Assembly: GCA_002683685.1 (NCBI GenBank)
Contig: NYTV01000086.1
Coordinates: forward strand, 1 to 57,492
Source of the DNA: Paracoccaceae bacterium
GTDB taxonomy: Bacteria > Pseudomonadota > Alphaproteobacteria > Rhodobacterales > Rhodobacteraceae
Length of the DNA stretch: 57,492 nucleotides
Direction of reading: 5' to 3'
A model generated the notes under the pieces. It was not told where the DNA came from and did not search any database. It saw nothing but the letters and a program-made list of their open reading frames with translations. How positions within the stretch are numbered: the stretch's first letter is position 1; each line of letters opens with the position of its first letter. Below are positions 44,644 to 53,428 of the stretch, one piece after another. A program made the translations under genes and the position numbers.

Positions 44644-45406
44644 ACAAAAAATATTCGCCATCGCCAATCAAAAAGGCGGGGTCGGGAAGACAACCACAAC
44701 CCTAAATTTGGCAGCTGCAATCGCAGAAGCTGGTTTTAAAGTGCTGGTCATGGATCTTGATCCCCAGGGAAACGCGTCAACAGGGCTTGGCTCCCATGCG
44801 GATGCGCGCGCATTCACGACCTATGATGTTTTGACCGGCACTCAAGTGGAACCCCGGTTTGTACAAAAAACAGATATTGAAAACATCGACCTTGTTCCAT
44901 CGACAACAGATCTCAGCTCTGCGGACATTGAATTGGCCAGCGCGAAAAACCGAAGTGAGATGTTGCGCAAAGTTTTGAGCAACTCAGATCTGTCAAAATA
45001 CGATTATATATTGTTGGATTGTCCGCCGTCACTCAACGTCCTAACAGTAAACGCCTTGATAGCAGCCCACGCCCTTATCATTCCATTGCAAAGCGAATTT
45101 TTCGCTTTAGAGGGTCTGTCGCAATTGCTGATGTCCGTGCGAGAGGTGCGAGATCTGGGCAACCCAGATCTTCGAATAGAAGGGGTGGTGCTGACAATGT
45201 ACGACGCGCGCAATCGCCTATCCTTGCAAGTCGAGGAAGATGCGCGGGAAAACTTGGGCGAATTGATTTTTAAAACGGTCATTCCGCGAAACGTGAGAAT
45301 AAGCGAGGCGCCGTCCTTTGCGATGCCCGTGTTGAGTTATGATAGCCGATCCAAAGGTGCAGAGGCCTATCGCGCCCTTGCACAAGAAATTTTGGCACGC
45401 AGATGA
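44630..45406 (+). CDS. parA: Chromosome partitioning ATPase ParA
   Basis: Deviant Walker A ATPase that moves ParB-parS complexes along the nucleoid. The 258 residues show KIFAIANQKGGVGKTTTTLNLAAA, VLVMDLDPQGNASTGLG, YDYILLDCPPSLNVLTVNAL and LQSEFFALEGLSQLL. The GTG at 44630 overlaps the rsmG end by 14 bases. No N-terminal DNA-binding extension, so it is the short chromosomal (Soj) type. Confidence 0.97.
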   Translation: MQQPKQKIFAIANQKGGVGKTTTTLNLAAAIAEAGFKVLVMDLDPQGNASTGLGSHADARAFTTYDVLTGTQVEPRFVQKTDIENIDLVPSTTDLSSADIELASAKNRSEMLRKVLSNSDLSKYDYILLDCPPSLNVLTVNALIAAHALIIPLQSEFFALEGLSQLLMSVREVRDLGNPDLRIEGVVLTMYDARNRLSLQVEEDARENLGELIFKTVIPRNVRISEAPSFAMPVLSYDSRSKGAEAYRALAQEILARR

Positions 45407-45425
45407 TAAAGAGTTAGGATATAAA

Positions 45426-46316
45426 ATGGCCAATACCCCCAAACGCCAAAGAGGTCTCGGTCGGGGCCTATCGGCGCTGATGGCTGATATTGAACAGACA
45501 GTCGGTGACACAGGGCCCAGCAGCTCCGAGCGGCGCAGTGATATGCTTGTGCCGATCGAAAATGTGCACCCCAATCCGGATCAACCGCGTCGGCATTTTG
45601 ATGTTGATGAATTAAACGATCTTGCCGGGTCAATTCGTTCGAAGGGTATTATTCAGCCGCTGGTCGTGCGTGCGCATCCAGAAAAAACCGGCGAATATGA
45701 AATCGTTGCGGGGGAACGGCGGTGGCGGGCCTCCCAGCTCGCCCAGCTACATGAATTGCCCATTGTGGTGCGGGAATTTTCTGATTTGGACGTTCTCGAG
45801 ATCGCAATTATCGAAAATATCCAGCGCGCAGACCTCAACCCCATTGAGGAGGCGATTGGATATCGCCAGCTCATGGATAAATTTGGTCACACGCAAGAGC
45901 AGATGGCCGAAGCGCTTGGCAAATCGCGCCCACATATCGCAAATGTTCTGCGCCTTCTGGCGCTTCCAAAAGATGTTCAAGCCCTTGTCATCAATGGCAA
46001 CCTGTCAAGTGGTCACGCGCGCGCATTGATTACGGCGCCCAATGCCTCTGATTTGGCGCGTGTTGTTGTGGCGCGTGGGTTGTCTGTTCGACAGACGGAA
46101 AAATTGGTGAAAGAGCCGAAAGCGCCCAGCAAAGACCGCATGCCAAGATCTGCCAAAGACGCAGATACGCGTGCGCTTGAAGGTGATCTTTCCGCAGCTC
46201 TTAAAATGGCGGTCTCCATCACGCATAACCCGGGACAAGAGGGCGGTTCGATTACCATCCGCTATAAAAATCTAGAACAGCTCGATGAGCTTTGTCGCCA
46301 CCTAGCAGGGCTCTAA
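45426..46316 (+). CDS. parB: Chromosome partitioning protein ParB
   Basis: CTP-dependent clamp that loads at parS and spreads along DNA. From ATG 45426 (AGGA upstream) it has 296 residues: basic N-terminus with RQRGLGRGLSALMAD, the CTPase motifs IIQPLVVR and GEYEIVAGERRWRASQLAQL, NIQRADLNPIEEAIGYRQL, then the helix-turn-helix ALGKSRPHIANVLRLL and the SSGHARALI block; the C-terminal dimer domain ends DELCRHLAGL. An in-frame start at 45339 inside parA is rejected. Convergent with hemW. Confidence 0.97.
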   Translation: MANTPKRQRGLGRGLSALMADIEQTVGDTGPSSSERRSDMLVPIENVHPNPDQPRRHFDVDELNDLAGSIRSKGIIQPLVVRAHPEKTGEYEIVAGERRWRASQLAQLHELPIVVREFSDLDVLEIAIIENIQRADLNPIEEAIGYRQLMDKFGHTQEQMAEALGKSRPHIANVLRLLALPKDVQALVINGNLSSGHARALITAPNASDLARVVVARGLSVRQTEKLVKEPKAPSKDRMPRSAKDADTRALEGDLSAALKMAVSITHNPGQEGGSITIRYKNLEQLDELCRHLAGL

Positions 46317-47464
46317 TACATCAAGGCTTGGACCAATTGATTCAAAAGCGGGCGACCCGATTTTGTGGCGCGAACTTGATTTTCGTGGAGGTCTAGCAGG
46401 CGCATGTCCAGCAGGTGACTTGGAATATCGAGCTGCGCATTGGCGACGCTCTCAATGCGCGTTCGAGAAATCCCATCTAATATTCGCAATCCCATCATGA
46501 TAAGCTCATTGGCGTGATCTCGCGGGGTTAATGTTTCTTGGTGACTGGTGCCGCTCTTTTGTAACTCTACCCGCTCCAACCAGGCCTGGGGCGCGAGAGC
46601 TGTTTTTGTGGCGTGGCGCTTCCCTCCCAGGGTCAAGCGGCCATGGGCTCCGGGCCCTATTCCGATATAATCGCCACCGCGCCAATAAATGTTATTATGT
46701 TTAGATTCCAGTGACTTGTGTGAATAGTTGGACACTTCATAAGCGTATAGACCTGCTTTGGCGCAGATCTCATTGGTCACATCAAACATATCAGCGCTTA
46801 AATCTTCATTGGGCAACCCTGCCAATTTCCCTGCCTGCGCTCGAAAGCCAAAGGCCGTTCCAGGCTCAATTGTTAGTTGATACAATGACAGGTGCCCCGC
46901 GCTCATATCTATGGCTTCGCTGAGCTCCTTTTGCCAGGCTTCAAGCGTTTGATCTTGCCGTGCATAGATCAAATCAAAACTGACCTGGTCAAAATATGTC
47001 TTCGCGACAGTGAGGGCGGATCGCGCCTCTGCCACGGAGTGCAACCGACCGAGGCGTTTTAAGTCGGGATCGTTTAGCGCCTGAATTCCCATGGATATTC
47101 GGTTCACCCCGGCGGCGCGAAAATCAGTAAAACGCGAGGCTTCAACCGAGGACGGATTGGCCTCAAGCGTGATTTCAATATCATTCGCGAAAGACCAATG
47201 CACCCGCGCGCGATCAATCAGGCGCTCAACCATTTTGGGTGGCATCAAGCTTGGCGTACCCCCTCCGAAAAAAATCGAATTCAACACACGACCCCGGGTC
47301 AGGGCCCCATGGCGATCCAATTCGCTCAGGAGAGCCTTTTCCCATACATCGTTGTCTACCGCCGCATTGACATAGGAATTAAAGTCACAATACGGGCATT
47401 TTGCTTCACAAAATGGCCAATGGATATAAAGACCAAACCCGCCATGATGCCAATCTTCCATCAT
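46313..47464 (-). CDS. hemW: Radical SAM heme chaperone HemW
   Basis: HemN-like radical SAM protein that delivers haem to respiratory proteins rather than oxidising coproporphyrinogen. The 383 residues begin GFGLYIHWPFCEAKCPYCDFNSYV, the CxxxCxxC cluster with the extra-residue spacing, followed by IFFGGGTPSLM, ITLEANPSSVEASRF and MGIQALNDPDLKRLGR. The HemN cluster-adjacent second Cys of true oxidases is replaced by Phe in the CDF motif, which supports HemW. It overlaps rdgB by ATGA and is last in rph-rdgB-hemW. Confidence 0.92.
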   Translation of the reverse strand: MMEDWHHGGFGLYIHWPFCEAKCPYCDFNSYVNAAVDNDVWEKALLSELDRHGALTRGRVLNSIFFGGGTPSLMPPKMVERLIDRARVHWSFANDIEITLEANPSSVEASRFTDFRAAGVNRISMGIQALNDPDLKRLGRLHSVAEARSALTVAKTYFDQVSFDLIYARQDQTLEAWQKELSEAIDMSAGHLSLYQLTIEPGTAFGFRAQAGKLAGLPNEDLSADMFDVTNEICAKAGLYAYEVSNYSHKSLESKHNNIYWRGGDYIGIGPGAHGRLTLGGKRHATKTALAPQAWLERVELQKSGTSHQETLTPRDHANELIMMGLRILDGISRTRIESVANAQLDIPSHLLDMRLLDLHENQVRATKSGRPLLNQLVQALMY

Positions 47465-48069
47465 GTGAGGCAGCCAGACACCAGTTTTTTGAAGGCATCC
47501 GCCCGATGACTGATCGGGTGTTTATGTTCTGGGAGCATTTCAGCAAATGTTTGATCATACCCATCGGGTTGAAACATGGGATCAAAGCCAAACCCATGAA
47601 TGCCACGCATTGGCCAGACCACTTGGCCCGGCACGATACCAGCAAAAACCTCATCGTGACCGTCTGGCCAAGCCAGGCACAATGTACAATTAAACTGTGC
47701 ATGGCGCGGAAAGGGCGCATCGGCCGCTTCCAGCTCTTCCCAAACCCGCGTCATCGCCATCGTAAAATTGCGACCATTGGAGGTTTCCGCCCAATCAGCC
47801 GTGTAAACCCCCGGAGCGCCAGCTAACCCGTCGACACAGATGCCACTATCGTCAGACAGAGCCGGCAAACCTGTTGCTTGGGCCGCAAAATGCGCCTTCA
47901 GGCGCGCATTTCCTGCGAAACTTGTTTCTGTTTCTGCCGGCTCGTCCAGGCCCAGATCGCCAGCACTTACACATGCGACACCAAAGGGTGCCAAAAGCGC
48001 CTGAATTTCGCGCAATTTGCCTTTGTTATGACTGGCTAGAACGATCTTTGGTTCGGTGAGCGCTCGCAT
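47461..48069 (-). CDS. rdgB: XTP/dITP diphosphatase RdgB (Ham1 family)
   Basis: House-cleaning pyrophosphatase removing dITP and XTP from the nucleotide pool. The 202 residues include IVLASHNKGKLREIQALLAPFG, ALSDDSGICVDGLAGAPGVYTADWAE, HGFGFDPMFQPDGYDQTFAEM and the ending ISHRADAFKKL. It abuts rph on one side and overlaps hemW on the other. Confidence 0.96.
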   Translation of the reverse strand: MRALTEPKIVLASHNKGKLREIQALLAPFGVACVSAGDLGLDEPAETETSFAGNARLKAHFAAQATGLPALSDDSGICVDGLAGAPGVYTADWAETSNGRNFTMAMTRVWEELEAADAPFPRHAQFNCTLCLAWPDGHDEVFAGIVPGQVVWPMRGIHGFGFDPMFQPDGYDQTFAEMLPEHKHPISHRADAFKKLVSGCLT

Positions 48070-48779
48070 CAGCCAACGGCGGCCAATTGAGCAGCGACCA
48101 ATTGCGCCACGCCCGCTTCAGCCAGATCCATCAGTTGCCCCATTTGGTCGCGCGAGAATGTTGAGCCCTCAGCCGACATTTGGACTTCTACCAATTTGCC
48201 CGATCCCAACATAACGAAATTGCCATCAACCCCGGCTTCACTGTCCTCGGGATAGTCTAAATCCAAAACTGCTTGGCCGGCATAGATACCGCAGCTCACC
48301 GCAGCCACAGGATCCAAAAGCGGATCGCTGATAACATCCCCAGCCTTCATGAGTTTTTGAACGGCAAGCTTAAGCGCAACCCAGCCACCTGTAATCGCAG
48401 CGCAGCGTGTCCCGCCATCTGCCTGGATCACGTCACAATCGATACTGATCTGTCGCTCACCCAAGGCGACGCGATCCACACCGGCGCGCAAACTCCGCCC
48501 AATGAGACGCTGAATCTCTTGCGTACGCCCAGATTGGCCGTTTTTGGCCTCGCGGCGCATTCTTGTATGGGTGGCGCGGGGCAGCATCCCATATTCTGCT
48601 GTCACCCAACCCAACCCCGAGTTCCGCAGAAAAGGCGGCACGCGCTCTTCCAAACTGGCTGTACAAAGCACATGTGTGTCGCCAATCTTGATCAAACAAG
48701 ATCCCTCTGCATGTCGGGTGACGTCTGTTTCAATCACAATGTCACGCATTTGATTTAATTCTCGATTGGATGGTCGCAT
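48069..48779 (-). CDS. rph: Ribonuclease PH
   Basis: Phosphorolytic exoribonuclease that trims tRNA 3' ends. From ATG 48779 it has 236 residues: [45 protein letters not shown] is the family N-terminus, then [46 protein letters not shown] [22 protein letters not shown] and [17 protein letters not shown]. An ATG at 48794 would add five residues. Divergent from hrcA, with an inverted repeat between. Confidence 0.97.
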   Translation of the reverse strand: MRPSNRELNQMRDIVIETDVTRHAEGSCLIKIGDTHVLCTASLEERVPPFLRNSGLGWVTAEYGMLPRATHTRMRREAKNGQSGRTQEIQRLIGRSLRAGVDRVALGERQISIDCDVIQADGGTRCAAITGGWVALKLAVQKLMKAGDVISDPLLDPVAAVSCGIYAGQAVLDLDYPEDSEAGVDGNFVMLGSGKLVEVQMSAEGSTFSRDQMGQLMDLAEAGVAQLVAAQLAAVG

Positions 48780-48783
48780 AGCT

Positions 48784-48823
48784 TGTCCTCTCATTGTTCA
48801 TGCGCGAATATGCGAAGAGGACC
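48784..48823. repeat. Inverted repeat in the rph-hrcA divergent region
   Basis: GTCCTCT (48785-48791) and AGAGGAC (48816-48822) are exact inverted 7-mers with 24 bases between, which include a small nested CGC/GCG dyad. It lies in the gap shared by divergent rph and hrcA and could be an operator. No CIRCE element (TTAGCACTC, 9 bases, GAGTGCTAA) was seen here. Confidence 0.4.
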
Positions 48824-48845
48824 ACAAATAGCAAGGCTTAGGTTA

Positions 48846-49907
48846 ATGGACTCGTCGATAGAGGTATTCTCAGAAATGGATGCTCGCAGCCGTGAAGTGT
48901 TTCAACGGCTTGTGGAAAGCTACCTGTCTTCGGGAGAACCGATGGGCAGCAACACGTTAACCCAGCATATGACCGAGCCCGTGAGTGCCGCCACCATTCG
49001 CAATGTCATGAAAGATTTAGAGCTTCTTGGCCTGCTCGATAGCCCGCATACCTCTGCTGGCCGTCAGCCAACGGAACTTGGTCTGCGTATGTTTGTCGAC
49101 GGGATCTTGGAAGTTGGCGAGCCTGACAAGGCCGCGCAGCGTAAAATTTCCGCTACGATGGAAGAAAATGACAGCATAACAGGCATGCTTGATCGTATGT
49201 CCAGCGCCCTATCTGGGCTTACTCGTGGCGCATCTTTGGTTCTCGCGCCAAAAAAATCTTCGCCCATAAAGCATATTGAATTTGTGTCTTTGGCGACCGA
49301 TCGTGCGCTCGCGGTTTTGGTTTTTGCCAATGGCGAGGTTGAAAACCGGGTATTTCGCCCACCTTTGGGTCAAACCCCGAGCCAAATACGCGAGGCAGTG
49401 AATTTTTTGAATGCCATTGGTCATGGCCGGACATTGCAAGAGTTGAAATCTACGATTGTCGCGGAGATCGAAAAACATCGCTCTGAGTTAGATGTTTTGA
49501 CCACGGGCTTGGTTGAGGCTGGAGTGGCCGTCATGCAGGACGCTGGCGGTGATAATGAGCGATTAATTGTTCGCGGCAGATCGAATCTCCTCGAGACCAC
49601 CGGCACAGCGGAGGATTTGGAGCGGGTACGGGTGCTCTTTGATGACCTCGAACGCAAGCGAGATATAGCGGAATTCTTGCAATTAACCGATGAAGCTGAG
49701 GGTGTTCGCATTTTTATTGGCTCTGAGAACAAACTATTTTCACTTTCGGGTTCCTCTTTGGTAGTTTCTCCCTATATGAACGCTGACCAAAAGGTGATTG
49801 GTGCTATTGGCGTAATCGGACCCACGCGTCTGAATTATGGTCGGATCGTACCAATCGTGAATTATACCGCTCAAATGGTCGGGCGGGTTTTATCTGATCG
49901 AGGTTAG
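48846..49907 (+). CDS. hrcA: Heat-inducible transcription repressor HrcA
   Basis: Repressor that binds CIRCE elements, usually before groESL, with GroEL as co-factor. From ATG 48846 it has 353 residues: the winged-helix N-domain EMDARSREVFQRLVESYLSSGEPMGSNTLTQ, VSAATIRNVMKDLELLGLLDSPHTSAGRQPTELGLRMFVDG, and the C-terminal VIGAIGVIGPTRLNYGRIVPIVNYTAQMVGRVL. An in-frame start at 48783 would reach into the operator-like region. Followed 6 bases later by grpE. Confidence 0.95.
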   Translation: MDSSIEVFSEMDARSREVFQRLVESYLSSGEPMGSNTLTQHMTEPVSAATIRNVMKDLELLGLLDSPHTSAGRQPTELGLRMFVDGILEVGEPDKAAQRKISATMEENDSITGMLDRMSSALSGLTRGASLVLAPKKSSPIKHIEFVSLATDRALAVLVFANGEVENRVFRPPLGQTPSQIREAVNFLNAIGHGRTLQELKSTIVAEIEKHRSELDVLTTGLVEAGVAVMQDAGGDNERLIVRGRSNLLETTGTAEDLERVRVLFDDLERKRDIAEFLQLTDEAEGVRIFIGSENKLFSLSGSSLVVSPYMNADQKVIGAIGVIGPTRLNYGRIVPIVNYTAQMVGRVLSDRG

Positions 49908-49913
49908 GTCCAG

Positions 49914-50468
49914 ATGGCAAAAGAACATGAAGACGAGTTTCTCCAGGACGTGAGTCTTGCTGAAGAAGAAGAATATGGCGACGAAGAATACACCGAAGAG
50001 GAGTTAGAGCTTGATGCTCTGCGCGCCGAACGTGATGATCTCAAGGATCGGTGGATCCGGGCTCTGGCAGATGCGGAAAATGCCCGCAAACGCGGCGATC
50101 GTGATCGCAGAGAAGCTGAGAACTATGGCGGCTCAAAGCTCGCCCGTGATCTACTGCCGGTCTATGACAATCTCAAGCGTGGGCTCGAGGCTGCGACAGA
50201 TGACCAGCGTGAAGTTTCAGCAGCTTTGATTGAGGGGGTTGAGCTCACCATGCGCGAGGTTGTCAATGTCTTCAAAAAACATGGCATCGAAGCTGTTTCG
50301 CCAGAAATTGGTGAGCGGTTTGATCCACAAAATCATGAAGCAATGTTTGAAGCGCCGGTTCCAGGAACAAAAGCAGGGGATATTATTCAGGTGATGACCG
50401 AAGGCTTCATGTTACATGATCGCCTCCTGCGCCCGGCGCAAGTCGGCGTGTCTTCGACGCCGAGCTAA
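49914..50468 (+). CDS. grpE: Nucleotide exchange factor GrpE
   Basis: Releases ADP from DnaK. The 184 residues start with an acidic stretch rich in Glu and Asp, then a long coiled coil (about 40-90: ELDALRAERDDLKDRWIRALADAENARKRGDRDR) and the beta domain with ERFDPQNHEAMFEAPVPGTKAGDIIQVMTEGFMLHDRLLRPAQVGVS. It forms an operon with hrcA, separate from dnaK-dnaJ. Confidence 0.96.
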   Translation: MAKEHEDEFLQDVSLAEEEEYGDEEYTEEELELDALRAERDDLKDRWIRALADAENARKRGDRDRREAENYGGSKLARDLLPVYDNLKRGLEAATDDQREVSAALIEGVELTMREVVNVFKKHGIEAVSPEIGERFDPQNHEAMFEAPVPGTKAGDIIQVMTEGFMLHDRLLRPAQVGVSSTPS

Positions 50469-50491
50469 GGCCTCATAAAAACCTATGTGAC

Positions 50492-50522
50492 AAGGGCGGT
50501 ATAATAAGGGCCGCCCTTTATA
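50492..50522. terminator. Bidirectional terminator between grpE and mutS
   Basis: AAGGGCGG (50492-50499) pairs with CCGCCCTT (50511-50518) over an 11-base loop, followed by TATATT; on the other strand it follows the mutS stop at 50524. Confidence 0.7.
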
Positions 50523-50523
50523 T

Positions 50524-53163
50524 TCATAGTTTTGATTTCAGATCATAAATAAGATCTAAGGCCTGTTTGGCGCTCAAACTATCAGGTTTGATCGCTTCAA
50601 AAGCCTTTTCAAGCTCAGACTGAGTAGAAGGCGCAGGTGCTGACATCGCCACTGAGGAAAATAGTGGCAAATCGTCGATCAGGGCTTTTTGCTTGCTATG
50701 TCCCTCGCGTTCGCCGCGTTCTAATGCGTCAAGCACCACCTTTGCCCGCTCTAAAACCGATTGTGGCAGACCGGCCAGCTTGGCCACTTGCACCCCATAA
50801 GATCGATCCGCCGCACCTTTTTTCACCTCATGTAGGAATACAACATCGCCCTGATATTCCCGAACGGTGACAGTTGCATTGTCCACATGGCGCAATTTAG
50901 CAGTGAGTTGGGTGAGCTCATGGTAATGCGTGGCAAATAATGCTCTGCACCGGTTGACGTCGTGTAAATGTTCCAGTGTTGCCCAGGCAATAGATAGCCC
51001 GTCATAGGTTGATGTCCCGCGGCCAATTTCATCTAAAATAACCAAGGCGCGGTCATCTGCTTGGTTCAAAATTGCGGCGGTTTCTACCATCTCCACCATA
51101 AAAGTTGACCGCCCTCGGGCCAAATCATCGGCGGCTCCAACGCGGCTGAAAATTTGTGAAACAATACCGATTTCAGCCCGAGCTGCTGGCACGAAGGATC
51201 CGGCCTGTGCCAAAAGCGCAATTAAGGCATTTTGGCGCAAAAATGTTGATTTACCCGCCATATTTGGTCCGGTGAGCAGCCAGACCATGTCACCGTTACT
51301 GGTCAAATGGCAATCATTGGCAACAAAAACCGTTGTTGCTTGCGCTTTGATGGCCGCTTCGACCACGGGATGACGCCCTTGCTCAATGATAAAGTCACGG
51401 CTGTCATTTAATATCGGCCGGACCCAGCCTTTGGACATGGCCAATTCGGCAAGAGCCGCGGCGACATCAATTTCTGCAATCGAGACCGCCAAAGCTTGCA
51501 GTGCGGCGGCATGATCTAAAACCTGCGCGCAGAGACCGGCAAAAATTTCAAGTTCCAACCCTGTGGCACGACCGGCGGCATTTAGGATCTTAGTTTCCAA
51601 ATCGCCCAGTTCGACCGTCGTGAAACGAACTGCATTGGCCGTGGTTTGTCGGTGAATAAAGGTTTCACTCAACGGTGCCGCCATCATGCGCTGGGCGTGG
51701 GTTGCTGTGGTTTCAATGAAATATCCCAGCACATTGTTATGCTTTATTTTCAATGACGAGATCTCGGACTGGCCTGCATATTCTGCTTGCATCTTGGCAA
51801 TGACTGACCGCGCCTCATCACGCAGTGCTGTCGTCTCATCCAGCTCTGCTGAATAGCCAGTGGCGACAAACCCGCCATCACGCGCCAGAAGGGGTGGTTC
51901 TGCGACCATGGCGCGATCCAATTCATCAGACAGGCCTTCAAAACCCTTTAGATCTGCCGCAGCATTTTGCAGAAGTGGCGGTAAATCGTGTTGTTGCAAA
52001 AGCGCATATACCTGCGTCGCTTGGGCGATGCCGTTCCCAAGCGCTCGCAAATCTCTAGGACCACTTCGATCTAGTGCCACACGCCCCAGCGCGCGTTCAA
52101 CATCAGGTAATTGCTTTAAGGTTGTGCGCACCGCACCACGCAAACCGCTTTGCTCACCGAAAAACGCCACCGCAGAAGCGCGCTCTTCGATAGTTGCTAA
52201 ACGTTGAGAGGGTGTTGTGATGCGGCGGGCCAGAAGCCGTGCTCCGGCCGCGGTCACAGATCGATCGATAACAGACAACAATGAGCCTGATCTTTCCCCA
52301 GAGAGCGTTTGGGTGAGCTCAAGATTCCTGCGGGTTGCTGCATCAATCGCGACAAAATCATCCCGCGCCTCGTAAACTGGACGTCTCAGAAGTGGCAATT
52401 GGCCCTTTTGGGTGGTGGAGAGATATTCGATAAGTCCAGAAATGGCGGCGATATCGGCACGGCCAAATTCACCAAGGCCGCTAAGATCTCGAACCCCATA
52501 GGCCTTGCAAATCCTATCTACGCCGGCGGTGCTGTCAAAAACCTCCTGAGGCAACTCTGTCGCGGCTGCGCCGGCCTCGCTGATAATTTCCAAAGTTTCA
52601 TTCACTGACCCTTCGGCCACAAGCACCTCAGCTGGGGCCAGTCTAGCCAGCTCCGGCCCCAATCGCACAGGCGGGCAGGGGCTATAGCGTAAATCTCCAG
52701 TCGAAATATCCACCCAGGCAAGACAACCTTGGCTGCGGACCTGAATAAAACTGGCCAAAAAGTTACTTTCTCGGGGGTGCAGCAGCGTGTCTTCGGTTAA
52801 TGTGCCCGGGGTGACCAACCGCACAACGCCGCGCTTCACAACGGATTTAGCGCCCCGCTTCTTTGCCTCTTTTGGATTTTCCAGCTGTTCGCAGACAGCC
52901 ACGCGAAACCCTTTTCGAATAAGGTTGAGCAAGTAACCCTCTGCCGCGTGCACCGGGACCCCGCACATGGGAATATCCGCGCCCTGGTGTTTGCCGCGTT
53001 TTGTGAGAGTAATATCCAGCGCCTGTGCCGCCGCTATAGCATCATCAAAAAACAGCTCATAAAAATCTCCCATGCGATAAAACAATAGGGCGGAGGGGTA
53101 TTCCTCCTTGATCTCAAGAAACTGTGCCATCATGGGCGTGACAGACTGGTCGGGCTTGTTCAC
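50524..53163 (-). CDS. mutS: DNA mismatch repair protein MutS
   Basis: Recognises mismatches and recruits MutL. From GTG 53163 (GGAGAT upstream) it has 879 residues: the mismatch-binding FYRMGDFYELF with the Phe-x-Glu wedge, connector and lever domains, then the ATPase with GPNMAGKSTFLRQNALIALLAQAGSFVPA, VGAADDLARGRSTFMVEMVETA, VILDEIGRGTSTYDGLSIAW and ATHYHELTQL. An in-frame ATG at 53223 lies in the intergenic region and gives a non-family N-terminus. C-terminal helix for tetramers (LSAKQALDLIYDLKSKL) is present. Confidence 0.97.
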   Translation of the reverse strand: MNKPDQSVTPMMAQFLEIKEEYPSALLFYRMGDFYELFFDDAIAAAQALDITLTKRGKHQGADIPMCGVPVHAAEGYLLNLIRKGFRVAVCEQLENPKEAKKRGAKSVVKRGVVRLVTPGTLTEDTLLHPRESNFLASFIQVRSQGCLAWVDISTGDLRYSPCPPVRLGPELARLAPAEVLVAEGSVNETLEIISEAGAAATELPQEVFDSTAGVDRICKAYGVRDLSGLGEFGRADIAAISGLIEYLSTTQKGQLPLLRRPVYEARDDFVAIDAATRRNLELTQTLSGERSGSLLSVIDRSVTAAGARLLARRITTPSQRLATIEERASAVAFFGEQSGLRGAVRTTLKQLPDVERALGRVALDRSGPRDLRALGNGIAQATQVYALLQQHDLPPLLQNAAADLKGFEGLSDELDRAMVAEPPLLARDGGFVATGYSAELDETTALRDEARSVIAKMQAEYAGQSEISSLKIKHNNVLGYFIETTATHAQRMMAAPLSETFIHRQTTANAVRFTTVELGDLETKILNAAGRATGLELEIFAGLCAQVLDHAAALQALAVSIAEIDVAAALAELAMSKGWVRPILNDSRDFIIEQGRHPVVEAAIKAQATTVFVANDCHLTSNGDMVWLLTGPNMAGKSTFLRQNALIALLAQAGSFVPAARAEIGIVSQIFSRVGAADDLARGRSTFMVEMVETAAILNQADDRALVILDEIGRGTSTYDGLSIAWATLEHLHDVNRCRALFATHYHELTQLTAKLRHVDNATVTVREYQGDVVFLHEVKKGAADRSYGVQVAKLAGLPQSVLERAKVVLDALERGEREGHSKQKALIDDLPLFSSVAMSAPAPSTQSELEKAFEAIKPDSLSAKQALDLIYDLKSKL

Positions 53164-53244
53164 AGATTGATCTCCATTTGTCGCAAGTATTAGGCAAAAA
53201 TTGCGACGAAAGAAAGCGATCATCGGTACTGATTTTGAATTGGT

Positions 53245-53273
53245 TTGACCTCTGGTTGGTGGTGGTTCATTCT
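53245..53273 (+). promoter_or_regulatory. Possible maeB promoter
   Basis: TTGACC (53245-53250), 17 bases, CATTCT (53268-53273). The -35 box is one base from consensus; the -10 box is poor. Position fits a transcript carrying the leader described next. Confidence 0.25.
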
Positions 53274-53279
53274 GACGCG

Positions 53280-53364
53280 AAGGAGGCGTGAAGGTGGCGC
53301 AAGGTTGATGGGTAATGGTTCAAGGCCTAGATGGCGCAGACGCCCTTTGTGGGGGGTCTGCTAA
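53280..53364 (+). other. maeB leader with tiny ORFs and a hairpin
   Basis: A perfect Shine-Dalgarno, AAGGAGG (53280-53286), is followed by GTG (53294) opening a 4-codon frame that ends TGATG, restarting at ATG 53308. The second frame is 18 codons (MGNGSRPRWRRRPLWGVC), Arg- and Trp-rich, and stops at 53362-53364. GCAGAC (53336-53341) and GTCTGC (53356-53361) form a hairpin covering its last codons. The combination resembles a translated attenuation leader for maeB, 65 bases further on. No known leader family was recognised; chance is a real alternative. Confidence 0.35.
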
Positions 53365-53390
53365 AAATCGAATTGCACCAGCGAAAAAGA

Positions 53391-53408
53391 TAGTTTAATA
53401 TTAAACTA
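53391..53408. promoter_or_regulatory. Perfect 18-bp palindrome before maeB (candidate operator)
   Basis: TAGTTTAATATTAAACTA at 53391-53408 is fully self-complementary and ends 20 bases before the maeB start codon, just ahead of its GGAG. In that position a bound repressor or the RNA hairpin could block maeB. The binding protein is unknown. Confidence 0.6.
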
Positions 53409-53428
53409 ATTCTAAACGGAGTGATGGA

